DNA of 64,000 nucleotides from Bisporella sp. PMI_857 (taxonomy: Eukaryota; Ascomycota; Leotiomycetes; Helotiales; Helotiaceae): assembly GCA_021307315.1 (NCBI GenBank), contig JAJSPD010000010.1:930001-994000 (forward strand), written 5' to 3'. This document shows, one piece after another, positions 46,254 through 58,136 of the stretch (positions are counted from its first letter, which is position 1; each line of letters begins with the position of its first letter). The position numbers were made by a program, and so were the translations under genes. The notes under the pieces were generated by a model. The model was not told the DNA's origin. It saw only the letters and a program-made list of their open reading frames with translations, and did not search any database.

Positions 46254-48576
46254 CTACAACTCTCCATCATGGGTATCAAGTCGCACCTTCCTCTCTGCAT
46301 AACTATCCATTGTTTGAGAATTCAGCATCTCATCCCCCCCTACCTCTCTATCGAAGCTTTCTAGTCCATCTTTTTCCAGAGTACCTACAAAGGCGCGGTT
46401 GATGAACCGAAGCCACACCTTATTCTTCTCATTTTGCTCATGATGGCGCTTCTTGTGCTTCCTATGCCTCTTCTTGACGTTCTTGCCGTGCAGATCAGGG
46501 TGGTTGTCCTCATCTCGATGATAAAGATCTTCTTCCACAAGTTCATCATCCTCGTCAACGCTATATGCAGCATCAGAATTGAAGTCCGACATATCATCAA
46601 TTCGGTCCCCCTTTTGAGGTTTGTACTGCCCAATTCGATGCGCTAGCTTGATATAGCTCATGACGGTCATGTCCTTCAATTTATATATCTTGTCTGTGAA
46701 CGTGTCGTATTCTACTTCGTATCTGAAAGGATTGGGGTCTGGTGTTGACTTCTCTGGTTTCTTTCCTTTATGTTTGCCTTCGTGCCATTTCTGAGAGTCG
46801 AGATCGCCAGCTAGATCAGTATTGTTTTTCAAGGCTAAGTGCGCCATGTAGTCGTTATTGATATGAGTTAGATTGGCGAAATACTGGGTGTATCCCACGA
46901 AGGTAAAGGGTTGAGGCGAATATGCAGGTCCGGGAGGTGTGCCTTTAACGGGAGGCGATGGGATAATGAGGTCGGGATCAGAAGGCTTTTTAGGCTTCTT
47001 CGACTTCTTATGTTTCTTGCCTTTCTTTTCCTTATTCTTTTCCTTATTCTTTTCCCCGTTGGCATCGATAGATTCTTCACCATCAAAGCTTGCGTCCATG
47101 TCTCCATCGTCCGCTTTACTATCAACCTCCTGCACCACCTTTTGCCATGAATAGGGATTAGCCCAGACGGCGGATCTATCAAGTCCTGTGATATTATATT
47201 CAATTATACGTAGTGTCGGAAAGAAATTGGGCACAACACTAGGCCCGATGTGTGAGAGCTGAAATCGCTCTCCCCACGCGCCTCCCATGTTCTTCAAGGC
47301 CTTCTTCTTCTTCCTCCCCTCCTTATCTTTATCTTTCTTGCCCTTTTTATTCTTGTTCTTCTTTTCCCCAGAAAAGTGCTTAGAATCATGATCAACTTCG
47401 AGGACCGAAGGATTGGGCAGTTCGGACCAGTTTTCTCGTAGCTCTTCCAGATAATCATTAGCAGATGCGACCGAGAGCTCGTCGTCCATCGTAGTACGGG
47501 CGTAATTTTCAGCTACAGAATAACCATTTGACATTGCAATATTCACCTCCTTGGTATCCTGGAATATGAAATGATCAATGTTCATGTGGCCATACAAGCC
47601 GCCAACCACGATGTCGCGATATTGCTGAAGCCAGAGGGTATACTTCTGCCAGCAGCTCTCGTCCCAAAGTTTCTTGCTGTTGGTACGCGCTGGAGGGACG
47701 TGGCCTATGAGGATAGCCTTCATACCTCGCTCGCGCATAATTTGTAGCTGGATCCTGAGCCATTCCATATGCTCGTAACCTGGCTCGGATTTCAGAGCAC
47801 AACCATCAACAGCCGCATTATTGTCAAAAAAGTATAGAGTATTGAGACTGAAAACCGCAAGTTTTCGAGGGATCACCTCGACATAATACCAGCCGCCTCT
47901 TTCAAACCCATGCCTCTGCTCCTCGGGTATAAATTTGCCCCATATACTGCTATATTCCTTGAGCCATTTGTTAGGCCCTGCTAGGAGAATGTTATGTGGA
48001 AGAATATCATTGTTGCCGAAGGTCGGGATAACAGGAATGGCCAAGGCTTTGTTCGGATCTTTGGGCTCGCTGAATACCTCTAAGAACTTGCTTGCTATCC
48101 ACTTGTTTGTACTGAGAACCTGTTCTGCATTTCGAGGAATCTTCTCGTCGCTATCGTGCCTTGCTGAGTCACCAGTCCATATCACGAAATCTATCTCATC
48201 CTTTATGTTCTCTGCTATCCATTTGAACGTCGCATTTATGAGCGCGAAGGGTGTATCGCAATCTGACGTCTCTGCGCCGTAAATACCAGATGTGCCACTT
48301 CCCCGATGGCAGGCGTCCTCCTCTTCGGTGGAAGCATGGACTTTGTAGAATTGGTCAGGGTGCAAATCTGCCTCCCGTCAGTATTTCACGAGGAATCGAT
48401 AAGAATCCCCCACCTGTGATGTGCAGGAAGCGGCCATGTAACTGCTGTGAGGAATGAGGGTGTGATGCTGTAAGGCCCACCAATGGGGCCTGCAGGTCTG
48501 AGTTTGTGCTACGTATAGGCTTCGCATAGGAATGCCTGAGCAGGCAGATTGCCAACAGTGCGCCTAAGGGACGCAT
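46254..48576 (-). CDS. PPN1: Endopolyphosphatase PPN1, vacuolar
   Basis: Exons 48576-48414 and 48367-46254 (intron of 46 nt) give 758 residues. A hydrophobic N-terminus (MRPLGALLAICLLRHSYA) acts as signal peptide or anchor. The metallophosphoesterase core follows with metal-binding motifs in order: FLHITDLHPDQFY (Asp and His, restored by the splice), VIWTGDSARHD, PTFGNNDILPHN, ILIGHVPP and GGLYGHMNIDHF. The enzyme cleaves long inorganic polyphosphate chains in the vacuole. Three Lys-rich blocks interrupt the C-terminal half (around KKNKNKKGKKDKDK and KNKEKKGKKHKKSK), giving a longer and more basic protein than yeast PPN1. Such Lys-rich stretches could be targets of polyphosphate binding, which is inference. 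Confidence 0.95.
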
Positions 48577-51245
48577 TTTCTACAGGAACGATAATTCTAA
48601 GAATTAAGTAACATATTAAAGGAAAATTTTGTGGTTTTTGGAGATGAGTTTTCTTCTGTCAAGAAGCACGCTGACGTTTGTGGCAGGGGAGGCGGCCAGG
48701 GACTAAAAGCTTGTGTTTGTCAGACTTGGGAAAAGAATTTCGTCAGCGAAATAAATGGATGGACCAAGTGTATGATGAGTGGAGGAGAGGGATATATACT
48801 TGAGCCCTTCGCTGCTACTTACAGATGCATTTTGATGTACCCCATAGGATATGTAATGTCTCACCCTCACGAGCTGACTCTACGACATGGCCTGAATCGC
48901 CACCTCTGATCAAATCCACGTGGACCCATGATTGGTGCAAAGCTGACCTCGAGGTGGAATTGTCAAGAATAGTATTCGGTGTTGCCTTCACCATACTCAC
49001 GCGACACCCCCATACGCCGCCACAAAGACTCATGCTTTATACGATGATTTTCTTTTCAAGCCTGGTGCTCCTAATGCTAGTCCACCTCCCGACTGCAGCA
49101 AGACGACAATTCCCAGTATCCTACCTCATGCCAAATCTATGCTTGTGGTCAACAGTACCCGCCATGAGACCCTAGAGGTCTGAATTACCAGTAGTTGGAC
49201 TGAGTATGAAAAGGTTCTTCTGATGGATGTCTATAGAGCAAGTTGACTTTTCCATGGATGGAGCCCCAGAATCAAGATTGATTTGGAAAATGTGTACTAG
49301 CTTCCTAACATTTATCTTCTCGTTGGAACAGTCCTTGCATGCGACTAGCATTTGCCTTTCTTTTTATCTTTCCACACTAATTTTGATGCTTTCGGTGTCT
49401 ATTATATTTTACTACTTCTCGCCATCTAAATGAACAGAGAATGGTTTTGCATTCTCAGGAACAATAACCTACAATCTAGACTATAAGTCCATGCCCAATA
49501 TTTCAAGTGACTCGTTCACATGGACAAGACTACAGATTTGCTCCCGTCCAGTCTTCAGCAGTGAGTAAATATCACATATGTAGAGAAGATGCCTTGTCAA
49601 GTGGTGCCAACCATAGCTTGAACATGTCGGGAAGTATGATGCATGACAAGCACCATATACACCAGGTTGTTTGGTAGAAGGTATCAAGACTTACTATCTA
49701 TATTTTTGATGATCCACTTGTCCCTCTTTTCGCCCTTCAACGTTCCTACGGTTGAGCTGTCCTCATCACGAATTTGTCTATGAGGGAAATATTCATAAGC
49801 AGGGGCATCACGCGCATGATTCTTTTCCTTGTTGGCGAAACTACATAACTGCAACAACAGCACCAGCCAAAAAAAAACTTATCCTCTTCTGCGCGAGTGT
49901 GCTGCATTGTGGTCAACCATGCCTCAATGCTCGTGATTATAGCGCTGCTACCTAGCCCTCTTTCCAGAACTTTTCTTCCAGTACTAAGCTGCTGCCTTCT
50001 CCGGTGGTAGTTTAACTGTCCGAGGACCAAAATCACCCGCAGCGATATCATCTTGGTCCTAGCTCCGGCCGCAGTTGCTGCTGCTCCTGTTGTGACCAGT
50101 TCAAGTGAATCGATTTCATAAGCATAGAGTTCGGTACGTCGTAGTCCTCCTGTTGCAAAGTCTGGAGAGTTAGGCTATTATTTAATGCGATCTACAGCCT
50201 TGCCATGTTGGTAAGGAGTATGGTATAAGGTTCAGATTACCCTAAATTTTGTTCAGGGTTACGCTTGTATAGAGTGCGTCTTGTTGAACAAGGGAGCTCA
50301 CAGCTATATCACCGATGAAGAAGCTCTAATGCATTTAAAAAGGACTTATTCACCGAAGCTTCGTAGCTTGGACTTTGCCCTAGTTATATTAACGCATCGA
50401 ACATCAGCTAACAATGTTATAAGAGGGAGGAAGGGGTGAAAGTCGAGATGGAAGAGATTGCTATTGAACCTCATCACCAAAGTTGGGAGTAGAGTAACGG
50501 TTAACAGAAGTACTTCTTTTCACTTGCATTATGCCATTCGAACATTCCCTAGAGCCAAACTTATGTGTGTCAGAATGTCGAGATTGATTAGCCAAGGATA
50601 GTTCAGTTCCTAGCCCTCTGCTTACTCTATAGGCTTTAAGTAAGCTATATAAGGTCCTAAAGTGACATTCTATTCAATTCTCACCATATTCAGGCCACGG
50701 AGTGATTACAGGACAGCAACTAAGATCCGTTACGAACCCTAAGAATGTTTGAACTGAATAAGGTTTTTGCTTTGCTCGCGGAATGAGTAGTTAATAGAAT
50801 ATTCTCCGCCTGGAAAGCAACTTTGAAAGTCCTTACAGATCGAATCTTCATTTCACCCATTGAATGGAAGTAGAAATCACGAAGTCGACTGCGGCCCGAA
50901 TGCAATCACTGTCTTGATTATAGCTAATAACTCGAAGGAGTTAAAGCTCCTTCGCTTACCTAAACGATCGAAGGCAGCCTGCAGTTAAGGCTTAACTTAG
51001 CTTTCAAATTGTCACATTTAAGCAATGATTACAAGGAGATATTGAATGAAAACAAAAACTTGTGACTGACTGCAGGTCAGGTTATTCTTATTTTTATGTT
51101 TCTCATGGCTTAAATCTTCAGCACTGGTTATTAGGCGAGTTCCGCTTGTAACCAACTTCCCGAGCACCACACAATCCCACTTTAATAAAGCTTAGCTGCC
51201 GTATAATGTTGGCTAAGCCAGCCTCTCGCAACAAATCAACAGAAT
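48577..51245. other. Gene-poor stretch, left part
   Basis: 2.7 kb from the PPN1 start to the tRNA. Contains the PPN1 promoter and short frames without features. A perfect 8-bp-stem hairpin occurs at 50933-50954 (CGAAGGAG, 6-nt loop, CTCCTTCG). No transposase or terminal repeats seen. Confidence 0.5.
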
Positions 51246-51326
51246 GGCGTGGTGGCTGAGTGGTTATAGCGATAGACTAGAAATCTATTTCCTTCGGGAG
51301 CGTAGGTTCAAATCCTGCCCACGTCG
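51246..51326 (+). tRNA. tRNA-Ser (anticodon AGA)
   Basis: An 81-nt cloverleaf can be drawn. The acceptor arm is GGCGTGG with CCACGTC plus discriminator G. The D arm includes the A box TGGCTGAGTGG (51253-51263). The anticodon stem is ATAGA/TCTAT with the 7-nt loop CTAGAAA, giving anticodon AGA for UCU. The variable arm is long (TTCCTTCGGGAGC), the mark of tRNA-Ser. The T arm includes the B box GGTTCAAATCC (51305-51315). There is no intron and CCA is not encoded, as usual in eukaryotes. Confidence 0.95.
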
Positions 51327-51330
51327 ATAC

Positions 51331-51334
51331 TTTT
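51331..51334 (+). terminator. RNA polymerase III terminator of tRNA-Ser
   Basis: A TTTT run starting five bases after the mature 3' end of the tRNA. A second T4 run and a T14 run (51357-51370) follow as possible back-up terminators. Confidence 0.8.
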
Positions 51335-53006
51335 GTTTTCATTTCAAGTAGCAATATTTTTTTTTTTTTTGGTAGTATGGCCACACTATTACATATGCCC
51401 TGCAAGAATAGGTGGACATTCTATAATAGAGGGAACAGAGATGAGAATCAGGCGGACCGTTAGTCGAAGGATGTATGTCTTTCCCGTATAATGTAAGTCG
51501 ATATGACTACAGTGGTCGTCCCAATTGATGACGGATTTTGGCATGAATTTGGTGGCCCTTTGCTGACAAATTCGTCATCAATTAGTACAACATCTTAAAA
51601 TTTCATGGGGGTTGTAGATCGATGTCTTGCAATAAGTATATTTTTACTCTTTGGCAGTTAGTTCTTCCATCAAATAAGCATGCAAAGCCTGGGGCAGACT
51701 TATACCAACACTTATATGCTCTGATAGACGCTTGCCTCTAGTATGATTGACAAGGCTGCTAGAGGTATTGGTAGTATCTGCAGCCTCGCGAGAGCTATCA
51801 AAGTAATTGCAACATTAGACAGAAGAGGGTCCATACTTGGCTAGCCTTGTTTGATTGATCTGAGGCATGGTGCGTCTGATCACTGATCAGTCTTTCTTGA
51901 ACCGAGAAAATAAGGGCAGTAGCACTTAGACCGGAAAGCAGTTGCATTTTGGTCTTTGACAATCTTGCAGCATTGCATACATTTTAGCCGTTCTCCAGGA
52001 ATCTGGCACTGACGCCAAGAATACTGACACAACCATCAAATCCATTCTTGGTGCCCTCATGCTACATGGCGGTCTAGAAATACATGCAAGGACTTACTCC
52101 AGGGTAAAAGAATTGTTCGGCATGTTAGCATAGCCAGACGTTACCGAAAAGCGGAAATGAAGGTGCGTAAGCTCCAAGATGTAGTCTATTTATCCTTGAA
52201 TTCCAGCGATGAAATAATATTAACAGAAGGTCGTTCTTGCTCTACATACCACGCCAGGAATAATATATGCTGGAAGGCTCGAATTCACGAATAACATAGA
52301 TATATTGACATATTGTTTATGAATTCTGCACTACAGTTGGAACTATTTCAACTTTTTGTATGGAGTCTTGTTCTCTTCAAGATGTGCATCCAGCTGAATT
52401 CGTGGTGGGATGTCCGAATGAGAATCAAACATATCAGGTTGAAATATACTTTCTCAACTTATGCAGATATGGGAATAGCTTGAGGTTGTGTATCTTAGAA
52501 AGACAATTCAATATTCTATAATATCAAATTAGTATATACTTCTTCCATACATTGTACCAATATTAGGCAGCCGTAAGAGGAGTGAAGCCTAAGTTTATTA
52601 AAGCTAAACTAAAAAGCTCCGAATACCTCTGCTATGCTAAGCAGGGGTCTTATTTGTTTATTGAACGTGCACCGAATTTCCGCTATACGTAATCCCAAAG
52701 TGTCATGACTCTTAAATTATAACAAAGTGCTATGGCTATGAATTCAATGAAACCATTTTTGTTGCTGTTGCGAGTTTGTGAATGAAATATGCACCAGGCT
52801 CTACCTTGCCAGCCTCGTTAAAATAAAGTTTGAATATTAGTAGCCTTGCGTCAACCTTAATTAACCCTGTAGATCCGGGGTAAGCTAAGCTTTGCTTCAC
52901 ATGTCAGGAGAGCAGGATTCAAGTAGCCCCTCGAAACCTTACATAACCACCCCCTGAGCGTGCCTTCGAAGGACATACTTAATAAGTAAACGTGCTAGTG
53001 TTACCC
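51335..53006. other. Gene-poor stretch, right part
   Basis: 1.7 kb between the tRNA and the patatin-like gene, AT-rich. It probably holds an unresolved 5' exon and the promoter of the patatin-like gene. I found no other coding or RNA feature. Confidence 0.45.
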
Positions 53007-54891
53007 ATGGTCCATGCGATTAAGCTTGCAAGATGGTGGGACTCTTTACAGCCATTTGGAGAATGCTTTGTGAAGTGGCGCTTTACTGGCAGACGGTCCG
53101 TCAGTTCATCTCTCCTCAACACCAACTGACACGAAGCAGAGGTTCTTCAAATGGATAACGCGCAAAAAGCCAGTGGAAGTATGGTTCGAGGTACTTCGAG
53201 ATGCTACGACTTATGAGCAATGGGAAGAGGCTGCATTTCAACTCGATGTACTTCTTGGGAATGACTTATGGTATGCTGAAGCCATTCCGTCAACATTTTG
53301 CTAATCAATACAGGCGCCAGAACCCCACTTCTAAATACTACGATTATCGACTCATTCACGAAAGACTCCAATCGATCATCATTGCTCGCGAAGAAGGAAA
53401 TGTGCTTCAGCTGGTCAACCTTTTGCGATCCGGACTCGTGCGGAACCTTGGAAACCTATCTGCTCCTCGGCTATTTAATCGAGCATTCGCAGGTACGAAG
53501 CTGTTGATTGAGGACTATATCACACAAGTTGCGCAAGCGATTGCGGATGTAACAAGATTACCTACTTCGCCTGGGGTAGACGGAAGTGTTGCGATACCTG
53601 GTTTTAGTAGTCAGGCTAAACTAGATCTGCTCCACGATACACGTCAGGCATTTGGTAGAAGTACGCTGGTTCTGCAAGGCGGGGCAATCTTTGGTCTGGC
53701 ACACTTGGGGGTCGTGAAGGCATTATTCTCTCGCGGTCTGCTGCCACGGATCATAACTGGAACAGCCACAGGAGCGTTGATCGCGGCATTGGTAGGCATT
53801 CATACAGAGGATGAGCTCCCGAAATTCCTCAGTGGAGAGAGTATAGATCTCTCAGCCTTTACAGGAAGAAGTAAAAGATTTACTCTAGAGAAGGGACATA
53901 CTAGCGATGGCTGGTTTGACACTTTGACAAGGAGAATAAGGAGATGGTTTAGAGAAGGTTATTTTTTGGATGTTACAGTTCTGGAAGAATGCGTTCGTGC
54001 AAATGTTGGAGACCTCACTTTTGAAGAAGCGTACAACCGGACAAAAAGAGTGTTGAATATCACCGTGGCAACAACTGGAAGAGGAGGAGTACCCAATGTT
54101 CTCAACTACTTGACTGCTCCACATGTGGTTTGTCACCCATTACCACGCATTTAAAATGCTAATTCATATAGTTAATCTGGTCCGCAGCAATTGCATCCAA
54201 TGCCGCGTCTCCATCATTATACGGCAAGACAGCCACTTTGAAGTGTAAAGATGCGTCTGGAGAGATCGTACCCTGGTCGGCAGCCTCGGAGACAACCTTT
54301 CGACCATGGACTCACGCATCATATACCGACAGGGACTCACCCTTGTCAAGAATAGCAGAGCTATTCAATGTTAATCATTTTATTGTCAGCCAAGCCCGAC
54401 CGTATCTTGTTCCATTCCTTCAAAGTGATATGCATGGCCCATCGCCAATCTACACCCGCGGAGGACAGACGTCATGGACGGGCGGAATACTCAGGCTTAT
54501 CACAATGGAGATCCACCACCGCCTACAACAGCTTGACAGCCTTCAGCTTCTACCTCTATCAATCAGACGATTTTTAGTTGACGAACATATCCCAGCTGCG
54601 TCTGTAACCCTTGTCCCCGAGCTGTCTGCAAGAGATTTTGTTCGCCTACTGGAAACACCTACGCAAAGCAGTTTAGACTACTGGATCCTGAGAGGAGAAA
54701 AAAGTGTTTGGCCAGCTGTGGGAGCATTGAAGGTCAGGTGTGCTATTGAATCAGAACTGGACAGGGGCTACCAATTCGTACGACGGAGGAAAGCTGGCGG
54801 TCTTAGAAGGAGGGGAAGTGCCGTCGACAATGCTAATGAGAAGGAGAGGCGGGAACGGGAACGTGCCAATAGTGCAGGGGCCAAATGGTAA
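53007..54891 (+). CDS. Patatin-like phospholipase/TAG-lipase family protein, catalytic residues apparently lost
   Basis: Firm exons are about 53140-53270, 53314-54127 and 54172-54891. The 5' part (KLARWWDSLQPFGECF from the ATG at 53007) belongs to the family, but its donor, the phase of the join and the true N-terminus are unresolved. After a DUF3336-like lead-in (DLWRQNPTSKYYDYRLIHERLQ) comes the patatin core. The oxyanion region LQGGAIFGLAHLGVVKAL is intact. The nucleophile elbow, normally G-x-S-x-G, reads GTATG with Ala (codon GCC). The catalytic Asp-Gly site, normally W-x-DGS just before DLP, reads WTHASYTDRDSP. Both members of the Ser/Asp dyad are therefore missing. The final IAELFNVNHFIVSQARPY is strongly conserved. 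Related fungal proteins are annotated as patatin-like phospholipase domain-containing; this copy looks like a pseudoenzyme. The gene is otherwise intact. Confidence 0.85.
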
Positions 54892-56296
54892 CTTTGAGTT
54901 CACAAACATGCAACGTCATCTGAGAAACTACTTAGTTAAGCGGGGTAAAGCAGGAAACGCTACGGGATTGTGAAAGTTGAAGAGCACAGCCTAATCCATG
55001 CGGGGACCAAGGAATCACAACATCGAAGCAAAGAAGAACGCTAGAAGCTTTCAGCCATGCAACCAAGAGGCGTCTGATCTAAGTCAGGCTCCACAGCAAT
55101 GCAAAACTCCACTTCCTTGCGTTAGCATGAGGAGGCTGGAAGAATGCAGGATGCGAAGAGACGAGGTGCCGTTGGAGGCAGTGCAAGGTTGCAACATGGC
55201 AAGTAAAGAAAGAAGCGTTCACGGTCAGCGGCGGCATCCGAAAATGGTAGTTAGCCTTGCTTTCTTAATAATCTGATATATTGAGTCAATCGAATGCGTT
55301 AGCCCCTTTTCCTAGGACTCTCTCTCGGGGCTTGAGGAGATGTTGTGAATCTACCGATGTACCTTCGTAGTCGTGAGTTTCGGCTGGCTGTTTTTAAACC
55401 GATGCTTGGCATAGCTACTCGGTATGGGGGCTTCAAAACCCCGATTACCAAGCCGCATCCTGCGAATGATTTGCATCTGATATGGTTCTAAGCGGCCCAT
55501 ATTGTTCGGGATCTCTATTATAGTATCACCCATCTCTACGTGTCACAATCCCAAGATTCCAATTCAGGATCCGTCTGATATCACAACGACCAGTCATTTT
55601 TTCGCCGCGTGTAACCGCCTCCGATATTGGAAGCCATGAAGCTTTCCCTGTCGTCCTCGTCTATCAATCCAAACCGCTGGAATTAGGCTTTGTGGCAGCT
55701 TTTATAGTTGAGGCTACCATAATCATTGGCTTGTGTTCTTCCATCAGCAAATCGTCGGATAGTGTGACAAGGGGGAGCGGTCCGATTTGTTGGAGCTCTT
55801 CCTCCTCACTCGCCTAAGATGGGCGAAGTGACGCAGTCTGCCAGATCCTTTGCGCTTTGTCCTGCCCCCCGCTTTGCAGATAACACAGGCTTGTAGTATG
55901 AGAGAGCCGCAATCGGCTGCAGGTACCGACTTGACGAGCCCGTGATGAAGTCGGCGAGAGAGAGCTTTCAGATGACCAGCTCAGCCGTCAATGAAACAGT
56001 TATTGTGCAATTTTGGGATGGATGAGAGGAGGTGAGGGGAAGCATATAAAGTTTTACATCATCCCCAGGTAACATTTTCATGTCATCCTACTATTCCTGT
56101 ACTATATCTTGAGCGTCTCTACCTATTTCACCTGTACACCATCCAAGTCATATTTAAGCTCTTCCGCACTCTTGTCCGTGCTTTGTTTTTTTTGTTTTTT
56201 TTGTGAAGCTACGTTGCTTCTAAGCTCCTTTACCTACATTTTCGCATTCATACTTCTGCATTATAGCAGGCACAGTTGCCGCTGCACTATAGCAGG
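54892..56296. other. Gene-free stretch
   Basis: 1.4 kb between the patatin-like gene and the small unknown protein gene. Short frames only. The last ~200 bases are CT-rich with T/G runs (TTTTTTTTGTTTTTTTTG near 56185-56202), consistent with a promoter and leader. Confidence 0.5.
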
Positions 56297-57022
56297 ATGG
56301 CAGCACACCCACAGCAGAGTAACCATAGCGAAGACCAAGCCTACAATGAGCAATGGGAGCTAGCATGCTCCATCTGCTACGAAACAACCTCCGCCTCTCG
56401 TCCTCCAATCTACAATGCCAGAAACTGCCCATGCATTAACCTCAGCGGCCTCACAATTGCCGAGCACGATCAATCTCCTTCTCCCCAAGAACAACAAGTC
56501 TACGAAGAACCAACCTACCTGCCCCAAAGCCGCTGCACCTCTGAATTATCCGTCTCCTGCCCCGAAGGGCCGGAGCGCGAAGATCCCAGTATGCGCACCA
56601 ACACCAACGGCAACAGATTTCTCCCAATCGTTCCACCTTTGGGTCTCAATGAAGCTCAGCATCGCCGTTCCGCAAGCTTCCACTCCGATCTCTCCTACCC
56701 GATGCTCCTCTTTCTGTCATCATCCTCTGACCTCCCGTCCCTTCCCTCCTATGTGACCAATCCCTCCTCAACCCGCTACCTCTCCCAGGATCTGCACATC
56801 CAGTTTCAGCGGCGCGAGAAGAAAAACGGGAATGGAAGTAAGATGAGCTGGCAGAGCAGGAGCTCGAGCAGTGGGGGATACAGAGGCTTTACAGGTTTCG
56901 GGGCGGATCCAATGGTTGCGGTTGGGGCTTGGGATGATGGGTGGGAGGGGGAGGGAGCTGGAGGGTATGCGATGGCAATGAGTGAAATGACGGAGTATGG
57001 TGACCTCCCAGAAGGGAGATGA
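56297..57022 (+). CDS. Unrecognised small protein
   Basis: Single frame of 241 residues from the ATG at 56297 (the earlier in-frame codon is TTG). I do not recognise a family. A small Cys cluster (ACSICYE then CPCINL, about residues 23-47) is followed by a Pro/Ser/Glu-rich region, a short hydrophobic patch (YPMLLFLSSSSDLP) and a Gly-rich C-terminus (GGYRGFTGFGAD). Coding bias (C-ending codons) through the first 500 bases supports it being real. The CxxC and CPC pattern hints at a metal site, but is too short to name a zinc finger. Confidence 0.55.
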   Translation: MAAHPQQSNHSEDQAYNEQWELACSICYETTSASRPPIYNARNCPCINLSGLTIAEHDQSPSPQEQQVYEEPTYLPQSRCTSELSVSCPEGPEREDPSMRTNTNGNRFLPIVPPLGLNEAQHRRSASFHSDLSYPMLLFLSSSSDLPSLPSYVTNPSSTRYLSQDLHIQFQRREKKNGNGSKMSWQSRSSSSGGYRGFTGFGADPMVAVGAWDDGWEGEGAGGYAMAMSEMTEYGDLPEGR

Positions 57023-58136
57023 TTGATGACATGTATGACATGTATGACTTATATGATGAGGAGTTCAGGTCTGGGCTTTCGGTTTGGGGGCTGTCTGATG
57101 GTGTTTGGGTTCCACGATATGATATCCTTTGCTGTTTGACTTTGAGCAACGTTGATTACTGTACTAGGATTTTTGTATATGTATGGCTTTCGACACTTGA
57201 CTTCTTGGGTGGTTGCTTTGGTTTGGTCGGATTTGGGCTTGCTGGCTGATTGCGATGTGTAGATGATTTATGGGAATATATGAAGCATGTTACTTATCCT
57301 ATCTATAAGCATCAGGAAAATCTTTTTGCCCGGTGATGTTCCTACACTCTTCATAACATTCTTCGCTGTTACTACATGGTTTCCTTGGCGTGTCACTATT
57401 CGCATGCACAATTGAAACATGAATGTGAGAATATTGGCTCAGCGGATTTGATGCGTTGAACTCCTTTTTGGCTTATCCGCGTATGCTCAACCAAGCCATA
57501 GAGACGCTGGTCAGCTACAAGACAGGCCTTTTCAGAGTATTTCGACGTATATTGGCTCAGGATCTTTCCAATCCAGCTTAAAAATATCTTAACAGTTCCT
57601 AATTGTTTGTAGTTGAGGCTGGGGTAGACCTTGCCGCGCTAGATGCTGAAGTTGCAGGTGACGAGGAGCCATAATTTATAGTAGAATGTCCGACTGGAAT
57701 CGCACATCGAGTGAAGTCTGAATCGAATAGTGAATTGAAGAGATGAGAAGGAGGAAAGGCTGTCTTATTACCTAGCTAGGCACTATTCCCCACTATCTCA
57801 AGTGAACACTCATTAAGGTAGGAACTACGTTTGAGAAAAGCACAAGGGGAATCAGAGAGATACAACATAACCGAGAGAACACAATTGCAAAAGCACTTTC
57901 TCAAAAGCTAAGATTTCCAGCTTCATCTTGTAAGATTGGACTTTTTGTTTGGTGCAGCTACCCAAGAAGAGATTTTAGTCTGACCTATTTATGCTGCTAA
58001 CCTAGAGAGCATACGAGCCTCTAGATATTTTCGTGTGAGCTATTATTACATTTGTTACCATATCGTCAAATGCAGGAATTTGGGTATTGAATTTAGGTTG
58101 CCCGACATCCGCCAACCATGTGTCCTTCCACACTTT
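57023..58136. other. Gene-free stretch between convergent genes
   Basis: 1.1 kb between the small unknown gene (+) and LEO1 (-). AT-rich, no coding exon, RNA gene or repeat recognised. Confidence 0.5.
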
